From positions 5,830,355 through 5,894,354 of the forward strand of contig AP025053.1 in assembly GCA_036186865.1 (NCBI GenBank): a DNA stretch of 64,000 bases, given 5' to 3'. Below, piece after piece: positions 1 through 10,985 of this stretch (position 1 is the first letter of the stretch; each line of letters opens with the position of its first letter). Both the position numbers and the translations under genes were made by a program. The notes under the pieces are model-generated. The model saw only the letters and a list, made by a program, of their open reading frames with translations, was not told the DNA's origin and searched no databases. Source of the stretch: Eustoma russellianum (lineage: Eukaryota > Streptophyta > Magnoliopsida > Gentianales > Gentianaceae).

Positions 1-1
1 T

Positions 2-1108
2 GATTTGTACTATGCTTATGTTGATGAACATGAGGAATTAAGCATGATTAGGTTCTTTGCTGGTCTAGATAAAGAAATTGCCGATTGCATGTTAAATGAA
101 AAATTCTCATCACTTAATGACATGTATAAAAAGGCAAAGATTGTTCAATCAAACCTAATCCCATGCCAAGTTAATCAAAACTATGGGCATGAACTGAACT
201 CTTATGATTCTGAAAATGACAAACAAAATCCAGTTAAGTTAAGCAATTTGAGTCAGACTATGGATAATATTGAAAATGCATTGCTTCAACTTAGAGACAT
301 GGTGCAAGTATTGATAGAATCTGAAAAGAACAAAGACTTGCAATCTGACATTTCTGTGAATGATGGTTTGTATGAAATTAGCCCCAACATGCCTGAAACT
401 GGAACTCATTTATCTGAATTGCATGTTCAACCTTGTGTACTGTCTGAAGAAGACCCTTCACTTGAATCTGTTGGTGATTTCCAAAGTGTTAGTCGTTTGC
501 TTATAGATGATGTTAAATGTGATAACACTTTTTTTGAAAATGATTTACATTGTGACATGCATATAAATGAAATCCCTGTGCATGATTTGCATTCTGCTGA
601 GATGCTTGTTTCTGGGTTACAATCTGAATTACATCCTGTACATTTCATTGATGACATTGATGTAAGTAATTCTGTTGAGAATGACATTGATAAACTAGAT
701 TCTTATGATTTGATGTTAGCTGAACTAGATTGTGTACTTGATGTGGAGCTTGATCATGATGTCATTATTGAAATAGATTCAGCTACAAATGAACATAAAT
801 CCTTGGATGAACTAGTTAAAGAATTGAATGACATATTTAGTATAGATGAAGATTCTATTTCTGAAATATCTATTTCATCTCATCTTGTTGAATGTCTACC
901 TGTTGTCATCTCAATTGATACATCTTGTCTAAATATTGCACATGTCTGTAAGATTTGTACATTTAGTGTTAACATGTTGCAATATGTTTTTTGGATGTTG
1001 TTTTATCTGTTAGGATGTATGTGTTCTAAAATTTTTGTTATTATATTGTTAATACATCCTAAACATTTTAGAAAGCGTGTACACACCTTATTCTTTCTTC
1101 AAAGATAA
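2..1108 (+). pseudogene. Gag-like ORF of a Ty3/gypsy element, 5' end outside the window
   Basis: The frame is open at the left edge and runs to a stop at 1106-1108, about 368 codons. The first 50 residues resemble the C-terminal half of a plant gypsy gag domain (RFFAGLDKEI, then SLNDMYKKAKIVQ). No zinc knuckle, protease, reverse transcriptase or integrase follows. The rest is an acidic stretch rich in Asp, Glu, Ser and His (about residues 130-300), then a hydrophobic segment near residues 320-350 and a short basic end. A polypurine tract and LTR lie about 140 bp downstream in the same direction, so the ORF belongs to that element. I infer a non-autonomous derivative with gag joined to an unrelated acidic region. 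The gag assignment is moderate; the acidic part is unrecognised. Confidence 0.55.
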
Positions 1109-1245
1109 GGATGCACCAAGGTATTTCACCTTCACCATTTGTATTATCATGTTCCTATTTGGTTATGGTATAGTTGAGCATACGTGTACATCCTAAACCC
1201 CTATCCCTTATTCTATCCATGTTGAGATTCGAGGACGAATCATTT

Positions 1246-1260
1246 TCAAGAGGGAGGGAA
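1246..1260 (+). other. Polypurine tract of the first gypsy element
   Basis: The purine run TTTTCAAGAGGGAGGGAA abuts the LTR that starts with TGATGAGCC. It is preceded by TTCGAGGACGAA, a context usual at the end of plant Ty3/gypsy internal regions. It primes plus-strand DNA synthesis during reverse transcription. Confidence 0.8.
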
Positions 1261-2571
1261 TGATGAGCCCACGATGGGGTCAACACAACATATTTTCATG
1301 TATCATTTATTGTCATATGTTAGTTTTGTAAGACATGACATTTCACTGTTCACTCCGCACACACTAGTGCTAGTTCTTATGTCTTATTGCCTAACTAACT
1401 TTAGGACATATCATATATGTTGTGCATATTGTGTTTGTTGCTTGGTGTCTTTGAAGATAGGTCAAAGAGAGCTTTGCATTGAAGAAGCATGAACACCTAT
1501 CAATCCATGTTCCATCTGATCGGATGATATCATTGTTCAAACAAAGCTTGAAGATGCAACTAAAACCTGAATTTTTGTTCAAGCAAGGAGGTGATAAGCA
1601 AGTAGCTTACAAGCAAGGAGGTGACAAGCACTCATATCAAATTCAAGAAATGTTCTTAACGTAAGAATGGAGAGACAAGCTGCTCAAATCTTTAACCAAT
1701 AGGAAGGAGTCTTGCATATGCTTAAACCAATCAAAAACAAGTGAAGAAAAGCAAGCAAGCTGCACAACAAATGATCCAATCAAAATCCTTTGAAGAGGAG
1801 GCTGGTTTATGGTTAATTTGTTTGAATATTCAACACCAAACTTGGAACCAATCAAAGCCAAGATTCAAACCAAGCTGCACACTACATTATCCAATCAAAA
1901 CTTTGGCTGAAACTTGCAAGGAGGAAACGTTGGATTAAGCTTCAATCTTTTGAAAATTCAAAGCCACACTTTCAACCAATCAAAGCCAAGATCAAAGCAA
2001 GCTGCTCAATGTATAAACCAATCAAAATTATGGCTGAAGTCAAGCAAAGAAGAAAAGGGAAGCAACCAGCAATTCTTACAACCGAAAGTTGCTCAAACAA
2101 AGTTTCAAAGCAAGCACCTTATTTTAGTCTTGTACTTTGTACATTAAAACTTGTACCTATGTCATTTTCATTTGTTATAAATAGCATAGGAAGCTGAATG
2201 TATAAAACAACTCAAAAAAAACAATATACAACCATTATCAAACATATTTCAATCAAATTTCCTTCAAGGAGTTCACAACTATTTCTTAGTTGAAGTTTGA
2301 AACCACTAACGGTTTTCTTTCAAGTTCCTAGCCTAGAACTTGTTAGTATTTGCTTCATCATTTGGTTTACAGCATCTTAGGGTCTCATTGAGGTTTTAGA
2401 TGTGTTGGAGTGCCAAAGAGGGAGAGGTGTTGGCATAAATTGAGCCAAGAACAATGGTTAAAGTTCAAGGGGTATCTTGGAGATGTTCTTTGACATAGCT
2501 TGTGTTCAAATCAGTTTGGAATAGGAGACAAAGTCCTTGGCAACATTTTCTAGCCTTCGTTTGGCTCATCA
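1261..2571 (+). mobile_element. 3' LTR of a Ty3/gypsy element (1311 bp)
   Basis: The LTR starts TGATGAGCC and ends GGCTCATCA, a perfect 9-bp terminal inverted repeat, directly after a polypurine tract. A TATA box lies near 2175. The 5' LTR and most of the internal region are left of the window, so target duplication and LTR divergence cannot be checked here. The U3 part contains degenerate tandem units of about 120-127 bp carrying CCAATCA motifs. The classification rests on the polypurine context and LTR ends. Confidence 0.8.
1697..2183 (+). promoter_or_regulatory. LTR promoter: CCAAT-motif array plus TATA box
   Basis: Seven CCAAT motifs, mostly as AACCAATCAAA or ATCCAATCAAA, lie near 1697, 1728, 1776, 1849, 1888, 1976 and 2014, in three degenerate tandem units. 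TTATAAATA follows at about 2175-2183. CCAAT is the known binding core of NF-Y. That the array enhances LTR transcription is inference. Confidence 0.5.
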
Positions 2572-3399
2572 CAACTGGATCAGATATGGAAGTACAATAG
2601 CAAATAAAGGAAAATTTACACTTAAGAAAATGATAACCATATCAAATTACAATTACTGCCAAAAGAAATGATAGTCTCAAATTGACTGACATTGTTCTTC
2701 CGATTCAAGGTAATATGATCAGAATTCGCATTATTCGCCACTCCCACAAACTCTATTTTTTTCCCCTCCCTATTTTTCAACCACGTCTTAGTTTGAGAAA
2801 GTTAGCAAGAAGATTAGCCCGATCTTTTTCTTTGTTATTATTTAATACACACACACGAATAGGAAACATACGGAATCGAACCCCTGATTCACACCAAGAA
2901 TCGCAATGGCTTTCACCACTAGGCAAATTCATATCCCTAATTTGCCGATACTGTGACCTTCTGTCAAAAGACATCCACCAGTAATCATTGAATTATTTAC
3001 TATGTATCAAAAGATTAGTCTTGTAAAAGTCAATGCATAGTACAAGGCGAAAGGATAGTTCACTCTAAACTCATAGTGCGGCTACATAAAAAAGCCTTTT
3101 CTTTAAGTTACAATTTCATATATAAACCAAATTAAACAAATTTACAAAAGTAATTGTCAATAGGGTGCAACAGCAAATATTACTTGCTCAAAATTTAAGG
3201 TGGCTATAGTTTTCTATCCATATTCTAATATCCATATTCTAATGTCAATCCTTGAAACTTTCCACTTTCAAAAGCAAAAGATCCTCTAAATTTGATTAGG
3301 GAGTAACCTACAACTAAAACTGATACTATATTTAGAATAATAAGGCTAAGAAGATGTGAAAAGGTTTTCAGAAAGCCCTAAATAGGGCCATGGATACTA
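2572..3399. other. Non-coding stretch around a SINE-like sequence
   Basis: No ORF here resembles a protein. The left part follows the LTR. The middle holds the tRNA-derived sequence listed separately. The right part is AT-rich and probably grades into the 3' untranslated end of the minus-strand LINE. Its exact 3' end is not visible because no clear poly-A tail or target duplication was found. Confidence 0.5.
2780..2945 (-). mobile_element. tRNA-derived SINE-like sequence
   Basis: On the minus strand there is a pol III A-box-like TTTGCCTAGTGGTGAAAG (about 2926-2909) and a B-box-like GGGGTTCGATTCCG (2884-2871), spaced as in a tRNA. Folding as a real tRNA fails because the acceptor arms do not pair. 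This points to a tRNA-derived SINE or a degraded tRNA copy. Ends and target duplication were not determined. Confidence 0.45.
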
Positions 3400-3419
3400 G
3401 CAAAATGAACCAGAGCCAA

Positions 3420-5741
3420 TGCTCCTGGAATTTGAACAAAACCATAAACTAGAGCTTCTAGGTAAAAAGAAAATCGTCAAAGGCAGACCAAGATTGATGG
3501 CTAGCTTCCAGTTTATTTTGTTTTTTCTAATATTTCTCCATGAAGAGACATCAAGCCTAATGGACTGCAAAGTTTTGTTGTTGTACTTTGCAAATCTTTG
3601 CCAGTTTGGTGACAAAATCTCATGTTTCTTTGTCGCTAGATATCGTATACAACAGCAGAGAACCCAAAATACATCAGTTGTTTGTAGAACTTTAACTTCC
3701 ATGTGTCTCTGTTTAACCAGTCTAATATTCCTTGCTAGGTGAAAATTCTATCCTTGCATTGCAGCTGCTTCAGCACTCCTTTCCAGACCTCAGTTAAGTA
3801 TAAGAATTCAAAAAACAAATGATTTTTACCTTCACAATCCAAGTCACAAAAAACACAAGTGTTAATTTGAATTAATCCCCAATTTAAAAGTTTATCTTGT
3901 GTACTCATCCTTAACATGACAATCATAGGACGAGAGAATACCTTTGAATATGATGAGTAACACCGGACAATTTTATCCTAGGTTACTGTCGGGGTAGGTT
4001 ATTCTAAGATTTGGGTTGCAATCTTGAGAGAGAAAGAACTTGTTGGCAACCGTTTCCAATAGCCTTGTCCCACATTTCGCTAGATCTCACGGCAGGCTTG
4101 ATGGAAACAAATAACATGGTTATCCCAACCTCTGTTATACGGCAGTTTCCATTGGTTATCACTTAGACCTGGAATACCTTTGTAGCTGATATTCAACTTC
4201 CTTTTCAATTCTAGATATTTTGATTCCAGATTTCTCCATGGATACAGGGGTCTTTCCCCCCCAAAAAAAAATTTGACTCTCTATTTCCAATTATTTTCCT
4301 CCCATGTTGAGCGTATTGATCTCTCACCCAAAGAACTTTCTTTCACATCCATGAGTCAGTTTGCTTTTACTGCACTTCCCAAAACTCCTTCTAGGATGAC
4401 TTAGTGCACCCACTTAATCCATACACTTTCCTTGTTCTCACACATGCCCCAAATAATCTTCATTATGTAGGTATTGTTTATCAGTCTGAGGTTTGTAATC
4501 TTCAGGCCCTCTTTTTCTTTTGGTTTGCATATTGAAACCTAGCTAACTTTGGTTTTCTTAGAGTTGTCCTATAGGAATCTTCTCAAAATCTTTTCTATTT
4601 CTTTGATGATCTCTTTTAGTAGAAATAGGAAGAAGTCCAATATATACTTTTTTTTTATTAATAGAAGTTCAATATTTACAAATTGCTACTAACACAGAGT
4701 TAATCAGTTGTATCCTACCAGCATAAGATAATTTGGAAGCTGCCCAACTTTTGATCATGTTATTCAACCTATCCAACAAATGCGCAAAGTCTCTGTAAGA
4801 TAGTCTACCAGTAACTAGGAGAACACCAAGATATTTGATAGGGAGAGTTCCCAAATGCATTTCTAAAACTTCAAATAGCTCTTTTTTCCTTGCTTCGATA
4901 ACCCCGGCAATATAGATTTCAGATTTTTGCAAGTTTGGTTTTAACCATGAGAGCACTTGGAAATCCTTTAAAGTATCCTTTATGAGTTTAACAGAAGTTA
5001 TATTAGCATTTGCAAGAATGAAAAGATCATTTGTGAATGCCAATGAAGTCAAACTCATACTAACATGGTTAGGGTGAAAGTTAAATTTTGATCCATAGTT
5101 CTTGCCTTCAGTAATTGTGTGAAACCTTCCATGACTAAAATGAAGAGGTCAAGAAAAAGGAGGCTTCCTTGTCATAATCCCCTGGTGGATTTAAAATGAC
5201 CAAACCAGAAACCATTGAGATTGACTGAGAAAGAAGCTATAGAAATGCATAAGTGTATCCAATTCACGTACTTCTCTGGGAAGTTCATGTTTTTGAGAAT
5301 TTCCATTACGGAGCTCTATTTTGACATTGTCAAATCCTTTATTATTTCCACCTTGATACCACGACCCTTTGGCGCAATAGCCTTTTTGTAGTTTTTAACT
5401 ATCTCATGCATTAAGCGTATGTTGTCTTGGATGTTTATGCCTTGTACAAAGGCAGATTGATTCACATCCACCAAAAAATAAAGTATTTGCTTCAGCCTGT
5501 TTGCCAATACTTTAGAGATGACTTTATAGATCATATTGCAACAAGATAAAGACCTAAAATCCTTCATCTTGAAGGGGCATCCACTTTTTAAAATCAGAGA
5601 GGGCAGTGGCATGAAGTACATGTAGTCTTTGTTAAAGAAATAAAGAATATCATCAGCGATTTCTTTACCCATCAAATCTAAGATGACAATCAAGAATTCA
5701 ACAATGAATTCATCAGGGCCTGGAGCACCGTCCTTCTGCAT
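3420..5741 (-). pseudogene. LINE ORF2 remnant: reverse transcriptase and zinc-binding tail
   Basis: Conserved LINE RT blocks are visible in pieces. 5741-5316 has DGAPGPDEF, then a block like FRSLSCCNMIYKVISKVLANRLK and NQSAFVQG. 5058-4669 has the catalytic block, where the usual FADD reads FTND, then LPIKYLGVLL and AGRIQLINSVL. The zf-RVT segment at 3926-3735 keeps two Cys and a His (CVFCDLDCEGKNHLFF, VWKGVL). A degenerate C-terminal piece spans 3702-3400. The altered catalytic box and broken frames make an active enzyme impossible. Confidence 0.8.
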
Positions 5742-6389
5742 TGTGAAGAAAGCTTCCTTAACTTCCTCTTTAGTTACAGGTTCTTGTAGTGAGCTACTTT
5801 GACTCAGGGATAGGGTCTTCCCCTTCCAACTCTTCTCAAGCGTGGGATTTTGATTTGGTTCTCTAAAGATTCTTAAAGAAATCAGTGGCCAAATTTTGTA
5901 CTATATCATAATCTTCAGCCATCGTACCGTGATCATCTTGTACCTTAGTATATTGTTCCTGGATGTGTGAGCTTTAACTAATCTATGAAAGAATTAGGTG
6001 TTTTTTTGCCCCAACCTTCATCATCTTGTAGCCATAGAATTCATGCTCCACTTTTTGGTTTACCTCATATCTATATTCATCTGTAAATTTAACATAGCTT
6101 GGAAGCTTATCCCTAGAGTAATTTCAACACATTGTTATAGCCACCCTAAACTGAGCACTTGCGGCTTTATACATGAAAATAGTTTCCTTATTAGACTGTC
6201 AATTCTATCCAATGTGTTGTTTTTAAAATATTGAATGTGTAAGGAAGGTAGATGGATCTGAACAAGAATTCACAATCAAATTTAACTTCTGGATACCTTT
6301 TTTGGAAACACATGGCCAAAGAAAGAGTATCCTATTTCCAAAAGGCAAAGGAGATTTGTCAAGAATCTCTTGTTTAGATTTTTCCGATT

Positions 6390-6600
6390 AAAATATGAAA
6401 AGAAAAAGGCCATCTTGATATCTTTGAGTTTCTAGCAATCCTTTGTTGCTCCATCTATCTTCTGCAAATTTTGAATATTCACTGTTACCCATTACCTAAG
6501 TCGCAATTGTAGAACCCCATTTCTGGTTGTTCTCTGCCACATCAGATGGTAGAACTGCGAAAGATTTTTCTCCGTTGATAACATCGCAGCTAAAGGATGT
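6390..6600 (-). pseudogene. LINE ORF1 remnant, DUF4283-like
   Basis: Translating the minus strand gives NGEKSFAVLPSDVAENN, a stop, then SKFAEDRWSNKGLLETQRYQ followed by GLFLFIF. This resembles the domain of plant LINE ORF1 and related proteins where a Trp-containing helix precedes a 'GFFFFKF' strand. At least one stop interrupts it. The assignment rests on a short pattern. Confidence 0.5.
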
Positions 6601-6918
6601 TAGAGTGGATGTCTTCGGGAACAAAATCCTGCTTGTGCAGACTTGCCCAAGCTGATTCCACACATACGAGGATTTGCGTGTTAGGGGTCAAGGCTACATT
6701 GCGAAAATCTAGCCATTTTGGAGTGAAACGAATGTTGAGTAAGAGCTCCGACCACTTACTACGGCAGCCAGAAAGGCCCGCTTGGCCGAGAGATGCCTCC
6801 TCTAGCTTAGGTTAGATGTTCATAAGAGAGAGATGAAGAGGGGGGAGTTTGGGTGAAAGGGGTCGCTTAAGGTTGCTTCAATGTGGTGCAAGAGGTGGAA
6901 ATGTTACCGTTGCGGGAA

Positions 6919-7058
6919 AGAGTAATGACGTTAGGGCGAAGGATGGGAAGATGAGTGAGGAGAGAGTAGGTGGGGTTGGAGAAATTTTAGAGTAATGACA
7001 TCAGGGCGGAGGATGGGAAGATGAGTGAGGAGAGAGTAGGTGGGGTTGGAGAAATTTT
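6919..7058 (-). repeat. Two tandem 70-bp units at the LINE 5' end
   Basis: Units begin at 6919 and 6989, both with AGAGTAATGAC and ending GGAGAAATTTT, with only a few differences. On the LINE's own strand they lie at its 5' end. Repeated 5' monomers are known from several LINE families and can carry promoter activity. Confidence 0.8.
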
Positions 7059-7100
7059 AGAGATAAGGCAGAGAAATTTTTTAAGATCTCTCCCTTACTT

Positions 7101-7810
7101 CGGCTGTATAAAAACCAACACTTACAGAGCACACAAAGATGAATTACATGTATAAAATCCTAGTCAGGTTTACTGTGCAAAATTATAGTAGATTTTCAAA
7201 ATGATACATTTCCTCCCCTGATATGCTGCATCAACCAAAGCATAATCCAGTAGACTAGTAACGTTTTAGAATAGTGAAATTTCTTTGAAGCGACCATATG
7301 TAACTTGGCCAAATAATACTCTATAAGGCCAAAAATCGAGAACAATTTTCTTGGTTTCATGCTTGAGAATGTTATTAATTTCACGGGCACCCAAAACGTT
7401 TCCTGTCTCTAATTCATAATTACTGACGCATCCTCATCACTTAAATCTGTAATCACAAAAGCAGTTTCTAAGTGGCTTAAGCATCCGAAATTTCTTTACT
7501 TGAGAGCTAAATATCTTCAAAAGTTTAAGTGGCTAAAGGGTTGTCTGGTTCATGATTAATCCCATAACTTTTATCATATATCTCCAACAAAATCTTTAAC
7601 TCCGATTTTACCATCTCATACTTTTTACCATGCAAAAAAAATAACACTTGGCAAAATAATGCTAACATTTGCTTATACAAATTACATGATATTAAAGAGT
7701 GTGTTATTAAAATGAGTAGAGGAATTTTCAGGAGTGCATTTGTCATCATTGATCGACCATCTTATGCAAACAGGAACATCAGACAGAATATCATAGCATC
7801 AAATCATGAC
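7101..7810 (-). other. Unassigned sequence downstream of CCR4 exon 3
   Basis: This follows the splice donor at 7810. It should contain the third intron of the CCR4-like gene. I looked on the minus strand for the next expected exon and did not find it. A piece near 7390-7200 reads EINNILKHETKKIVLDFW in one frame, but I do not recognise it. Confidence 0.4.
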
Positions 7811-10304
7811 CTGAAAACAGAGTATATCGGCTGACCATAATCCAAGCTCGAAAATAATACTTCTCTTACGCTGCTTCCAGTCCAATAGAAAGTTTGGGAT
7901 GTGAAAGTAGAGTTTGTTCCAATGATCTCTGACGAGGTAGTCGGCTAATATGTTGTAAGACAGGATTGTAAATCGCTCTGAAAACGGTGCCATCAGAGTA
8001 AAATAATATCATTATACAAAATCTATTTGACTGGAAGAAAAAAAATATGAAGGCAGTTCTTACCTATGCTGATGAGGTCACCATAATGAGCAAGATGGTA
8101 TATATAAGGAAAAAAAAAAGTATGTGTCTGTGTGTGTGTCAGCAAGATGAGAACCACAGATACATGCCATGCAGATGTTGCCAGTGATCAGTGGGATGCA
8201 GTTTACTTTCTCAGTAAGGTTTGGTGTACCGTTTATCTAAATACTGCATAGGTTAACTTCAACTCTACGAAATCCCAAAGTTTTTGATTCCATCATGGAG
8301 TTAGAAAGCCTTTCCTCGTATGGCTAAATCACAATTAGCTCAGGAAAAGAATAGAAGGCTGTTCAAAATAATTGTGCCCAATGACACGTTTTCTGATTAC
8401 AAATCTCCCTCCCCTCCACCACCTCAATCCTTAATCCAACCGGCTTATGTGAAACTGCCCAAAAATAATTATAAAATAAATAAATAAATAAATAAATACA
8501 TAATAAGAAAAGAGGGAGGTGGATTAACTGTTTAGCCAATATTGTTCCAATCAGATTTTAAGGAATCAAACTATCCAGGGTGAGAGGGTTCCCCCAACTT
8601 GACATCCTTTGGACTATATGATGAGATGCAAGTCTGGCCAGCTTAAAAGCTGGAATAAGTCATTTCTTTACTTGGTTTATCACAATTATCATTATGAAAG
8701 TTTTGGCTTCTGCAAGTCTTTCCACCAAACACTGAATGCTTACTAGCATGATCCAACCAAACCCATCTTGAGGGAATGAAGAGGTCATTAGCACTTATCT
8801 TTACCATAGATATCATATACATTTAAGAATGCCAAGATGTACGCAAACCAAATATGTGAAATTCAATGAACGATTAGCCGTAGTAACTTGGCATATCTTA
8901 TGCATTCTCATGTATTCTTAGTTCCCAGCATGCTTGATTGCTCCTTCCCACCAAAGAAGATAAGATCCTTCTTGGTGCTTCAGCAAACAAGTTTTAAGCT
9001 GCTATCTACAAACATACGAATCCATGCTTTTTTTCCCATCAATTCAAATGTGTAGCATTTCCCAAACAGTGTATTGTATATATTCAACACAACTAAAGAA
9101 AGGAAACTCACCAAATGATCAAATATTATTTACCGATTCAAAGTTAAAAAATAAGATCAAATCAAAAAGAACCATGACCTACACCAAAGAAAAGAAAACA
9201 TAGATTCGATTCTGAAAAAGCATCACATTTTCTGCCACTCCACCTGATTACCATTTTGCATGTCTTTTATATTCCTTTATTGATCTTCATCAATCTTACA
9301 TTGAGTTTAGAATACTTCTTCACATTTGTAGATCCTCATTCAACTAAGAATGACTGAGGGGGTGGGACAGGAGTGATTGCACACAACACTCTAGCCTACA
9401 GGCGTTTAAAAAGAAGACGTTCCCAGTGTACTAGGCTCACGCGTTTGTGCAGGGTTTAGAGAGAGGTCGGGTCTCTTTGGATATCCGCAGTCTTAGAGAG
9501 AGGTCGGGTATATTTGCAATCTAAGGTACGCAGTCTTACCCTACACTTTATGCAAAAGGCAGTTTTCGTACTCTAACCCGTGACCTCAAGTCACAAAACA
9601 GCACTTCAAGGCTCCCCCTCAACTATAGGCGTTTAAAAAAATTATCAAAAAGTGCAGACCAAGGAAACAAGTTAACACAACATATACACGTTTATATGTT
9701 CATATTTAGTGTAAAAGGTGTTGTAAACAAAATCAGAGTAAAACCCAAAAAAAAAAACAAAAACAAAAAACAAAAACTCCGGTAGCACTACCACAGTTTG
9801 GAGGCGGCGCAGGTGCTGCATACTCCCAATTCCGATATTCCAAATTCTTCGGGGGTCTCGGCCTGAACTGCTGTTGAGGCAGTCTAAACTGTTGATTCGA
9901 AAGAGATTGCTGCGGTGGCTGTGCCCTATCAAATTGGCGATTGTGATCAAAATGGTGCTGCGTTGACGGAGGGACATTACGATAATTCGGATGAGAATAA
10001 GAGAAGCTCGACGGAGGAGGGAAATTCCTGTAGCTTCCTCCATCATATTGTGGTCGAAAACCTTGATTTGCTTCTCTTACTTGATGAAAGTGAGTGTCGC
10101 CGGTGACGAACTGCGGGAAATAGTCCCTACAATCACCTAATGGACGGTCGGAGTAATTCCTCCAGCCACGGCCTGGTCCTTGACTCCAGCACCGTCCGCC
10201 TCTAAACTGCAATCATTGAAACAAATTGGAAATTATGATTCGGTTCCATTTTTCTCTATTTTGAAACCGTGTACAAAGAAACTCACGGGAGGACGCAAAG
10301 ACAT
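7811..10304 (-). CDS. CCR4-6: CCR4 homolog 6-like deadenylase, first three coding exons
   Basis: This is the catalytic family of the CCR4-NOT mRNA deadenylase (endonuclease/exonuclease/phosphatase fold). Exon 1 is 10304-10287 (MSLRPP) with donor GTGAGT. Exon 2 is 10206-9792 after acceptor TTGCAG and encodes an Arg/Gly-, Pro- and Gln-rich region (RGGRCW, FVTGDTHF, then FRPRPPKNLEYRNWEYA). Exon 3 is 7977-7811 and starts the catalytic domain (FTILSYNILADYL, then KRSIIFELGLWSADILCFQ). The phases join exactly: exons 1+2 leave one base, completed by AG of exon 3 to give Glu, and the total is 200 codons. The catalytic Glu expected right after CFQ would open the next exon, which I did not find in 1-7810. 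The gene is either truncated or continues left past a very large intron with the LINE and gypsy element inside it. Confidence 0.8.
7978..9791 (-). other. Intron 2 of the CCR4-like gene (1.8 kb)
   Basis: The donor is TGTG|GTAGTG at 9791-9790 and the acceptor TTTTCAG at 7984-7978. The intron holds an (AAAT)n microsatellite near 8466-8500, a CA/TG-rich run near 8125-8140, an A-rich tract near 9748-9776 and the SINE at 9413-9626. The rest is unremarkable AT-rich intron. Confidence 0.7.
9413..9626 (-). mobile_element. Au-like SINE with 13-bp target duplication
   Basis: On the minus strand the element begins near GTTGAGGGGGAGCCTTG, has GTGACTTGAGGTCACGGGTT (B-box region), then AGTGTAGGGTAAGACTGCGT and a GCGTGAGCC tail, matching the layout of plant Au-type SINEs. 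The direct repeats AGGCGTTTAAAAA at 9400-9412 and 9627-9639 are the target site duplication. The A-box area is partly lost and an internal stretch (GACCTCTCTCTAA) is duplicated, so it is probably an old, inactive copy. Confidence 0.8.
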
Positions 10305-10985
10305 GATTGCAGAGCTGATGGAAAAGGTGGCAGTCCCTATATACTCCACACCAAAAGGACACCGTCTCATGTGCTTTTAGTAGCTTTTTTTTGTTTCTTT
10401 GAATTGGCCAAAGATGAAGGTCCGGGTGTTTCTTTATCCAGAACTAGCCTATATATAACTGGCCTTGTATATGAGTCGAATCCTATCAAATATAGGGGAA
10501 TTGGAGTTTGACTCGAGTTGAAATTGCATTGGTTCGTGACGAATGTTGCTACACAGCTGGAGTTCGAATTCGTAAGGCTTGTCAGGGATTTGGTTCGGAT
10601 TTGTGAACTGGTATAACTTTTTCGATTTAATTGTATCTGATATCCATACTTTTCTATAAAGTTTTAAGTAACATCCATAATTTCATCTAATTCGTTCATC
10701 AGCCATATTTATTGGTGAAATTAACATCTGGCATCCGACAACCGAAAATTGACCTAATGTAGTCGGTTTTTACATATTTTCCCTTTTTTTCACTTTTTTC
10801 ACACTTGACTTCCAAATTTTTTAAACCATGCTTAATTCCACCTTCCCTCCATTACTTCCAACCTATTCTTCCTCTAAAAACTTTGTACCTCTGCTTGTTC
10901 CTTTTGCAGAAATCTCAAGGCTTATATATATAATTTCTGGTAACCAAAGGACGAAAGCAACTTTCTTATGTTTTAAATTCATATA
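10305..10985. promoter_or_regulatory. 5' UTR and promoter region of the CCR4-like gene
   Basis: This 0.7 kb lies upstream of the CCR4-like start codon on the minus strand and ends at a C2-domain gene fragment on the plus strand. No ORF here resembles a known protein. It is AT-rich with several TATA-like runs (for example near 10450 and 10924), none decisive. Confidence 0.4.

Larger units (their letters stand above)
3400..7100 (-). mobile_element. Decayed LINE (non-LTR retrotransposon)
   Basis: Reading on the minus strand, the order is: a GC-rich 5' region with a tandem duplication (6919-7058), an ORF1 remnant with a DUF4283-like segment (about 6390-6600), a reverse transcriptase (about 5741-4669), a zf-RVT zinc-binding region (about 3926-3735) and a degenerate tail. 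This is the order of plant L1-type LINEs. Only about 0.6 kb separates the ORF1 remnant from the RT start, too little for the usual endonuclease domain, so that part seems deleted. Many stops and frameshifts make it inactive. Both outer limits are approximate. Confidence 0.8.

Noticed and set aside
2871..2926. Functional tRNA gene
   Set aside because: A and B boxes are present but the acceptor stem does not pair and the anticodon arm is poor.
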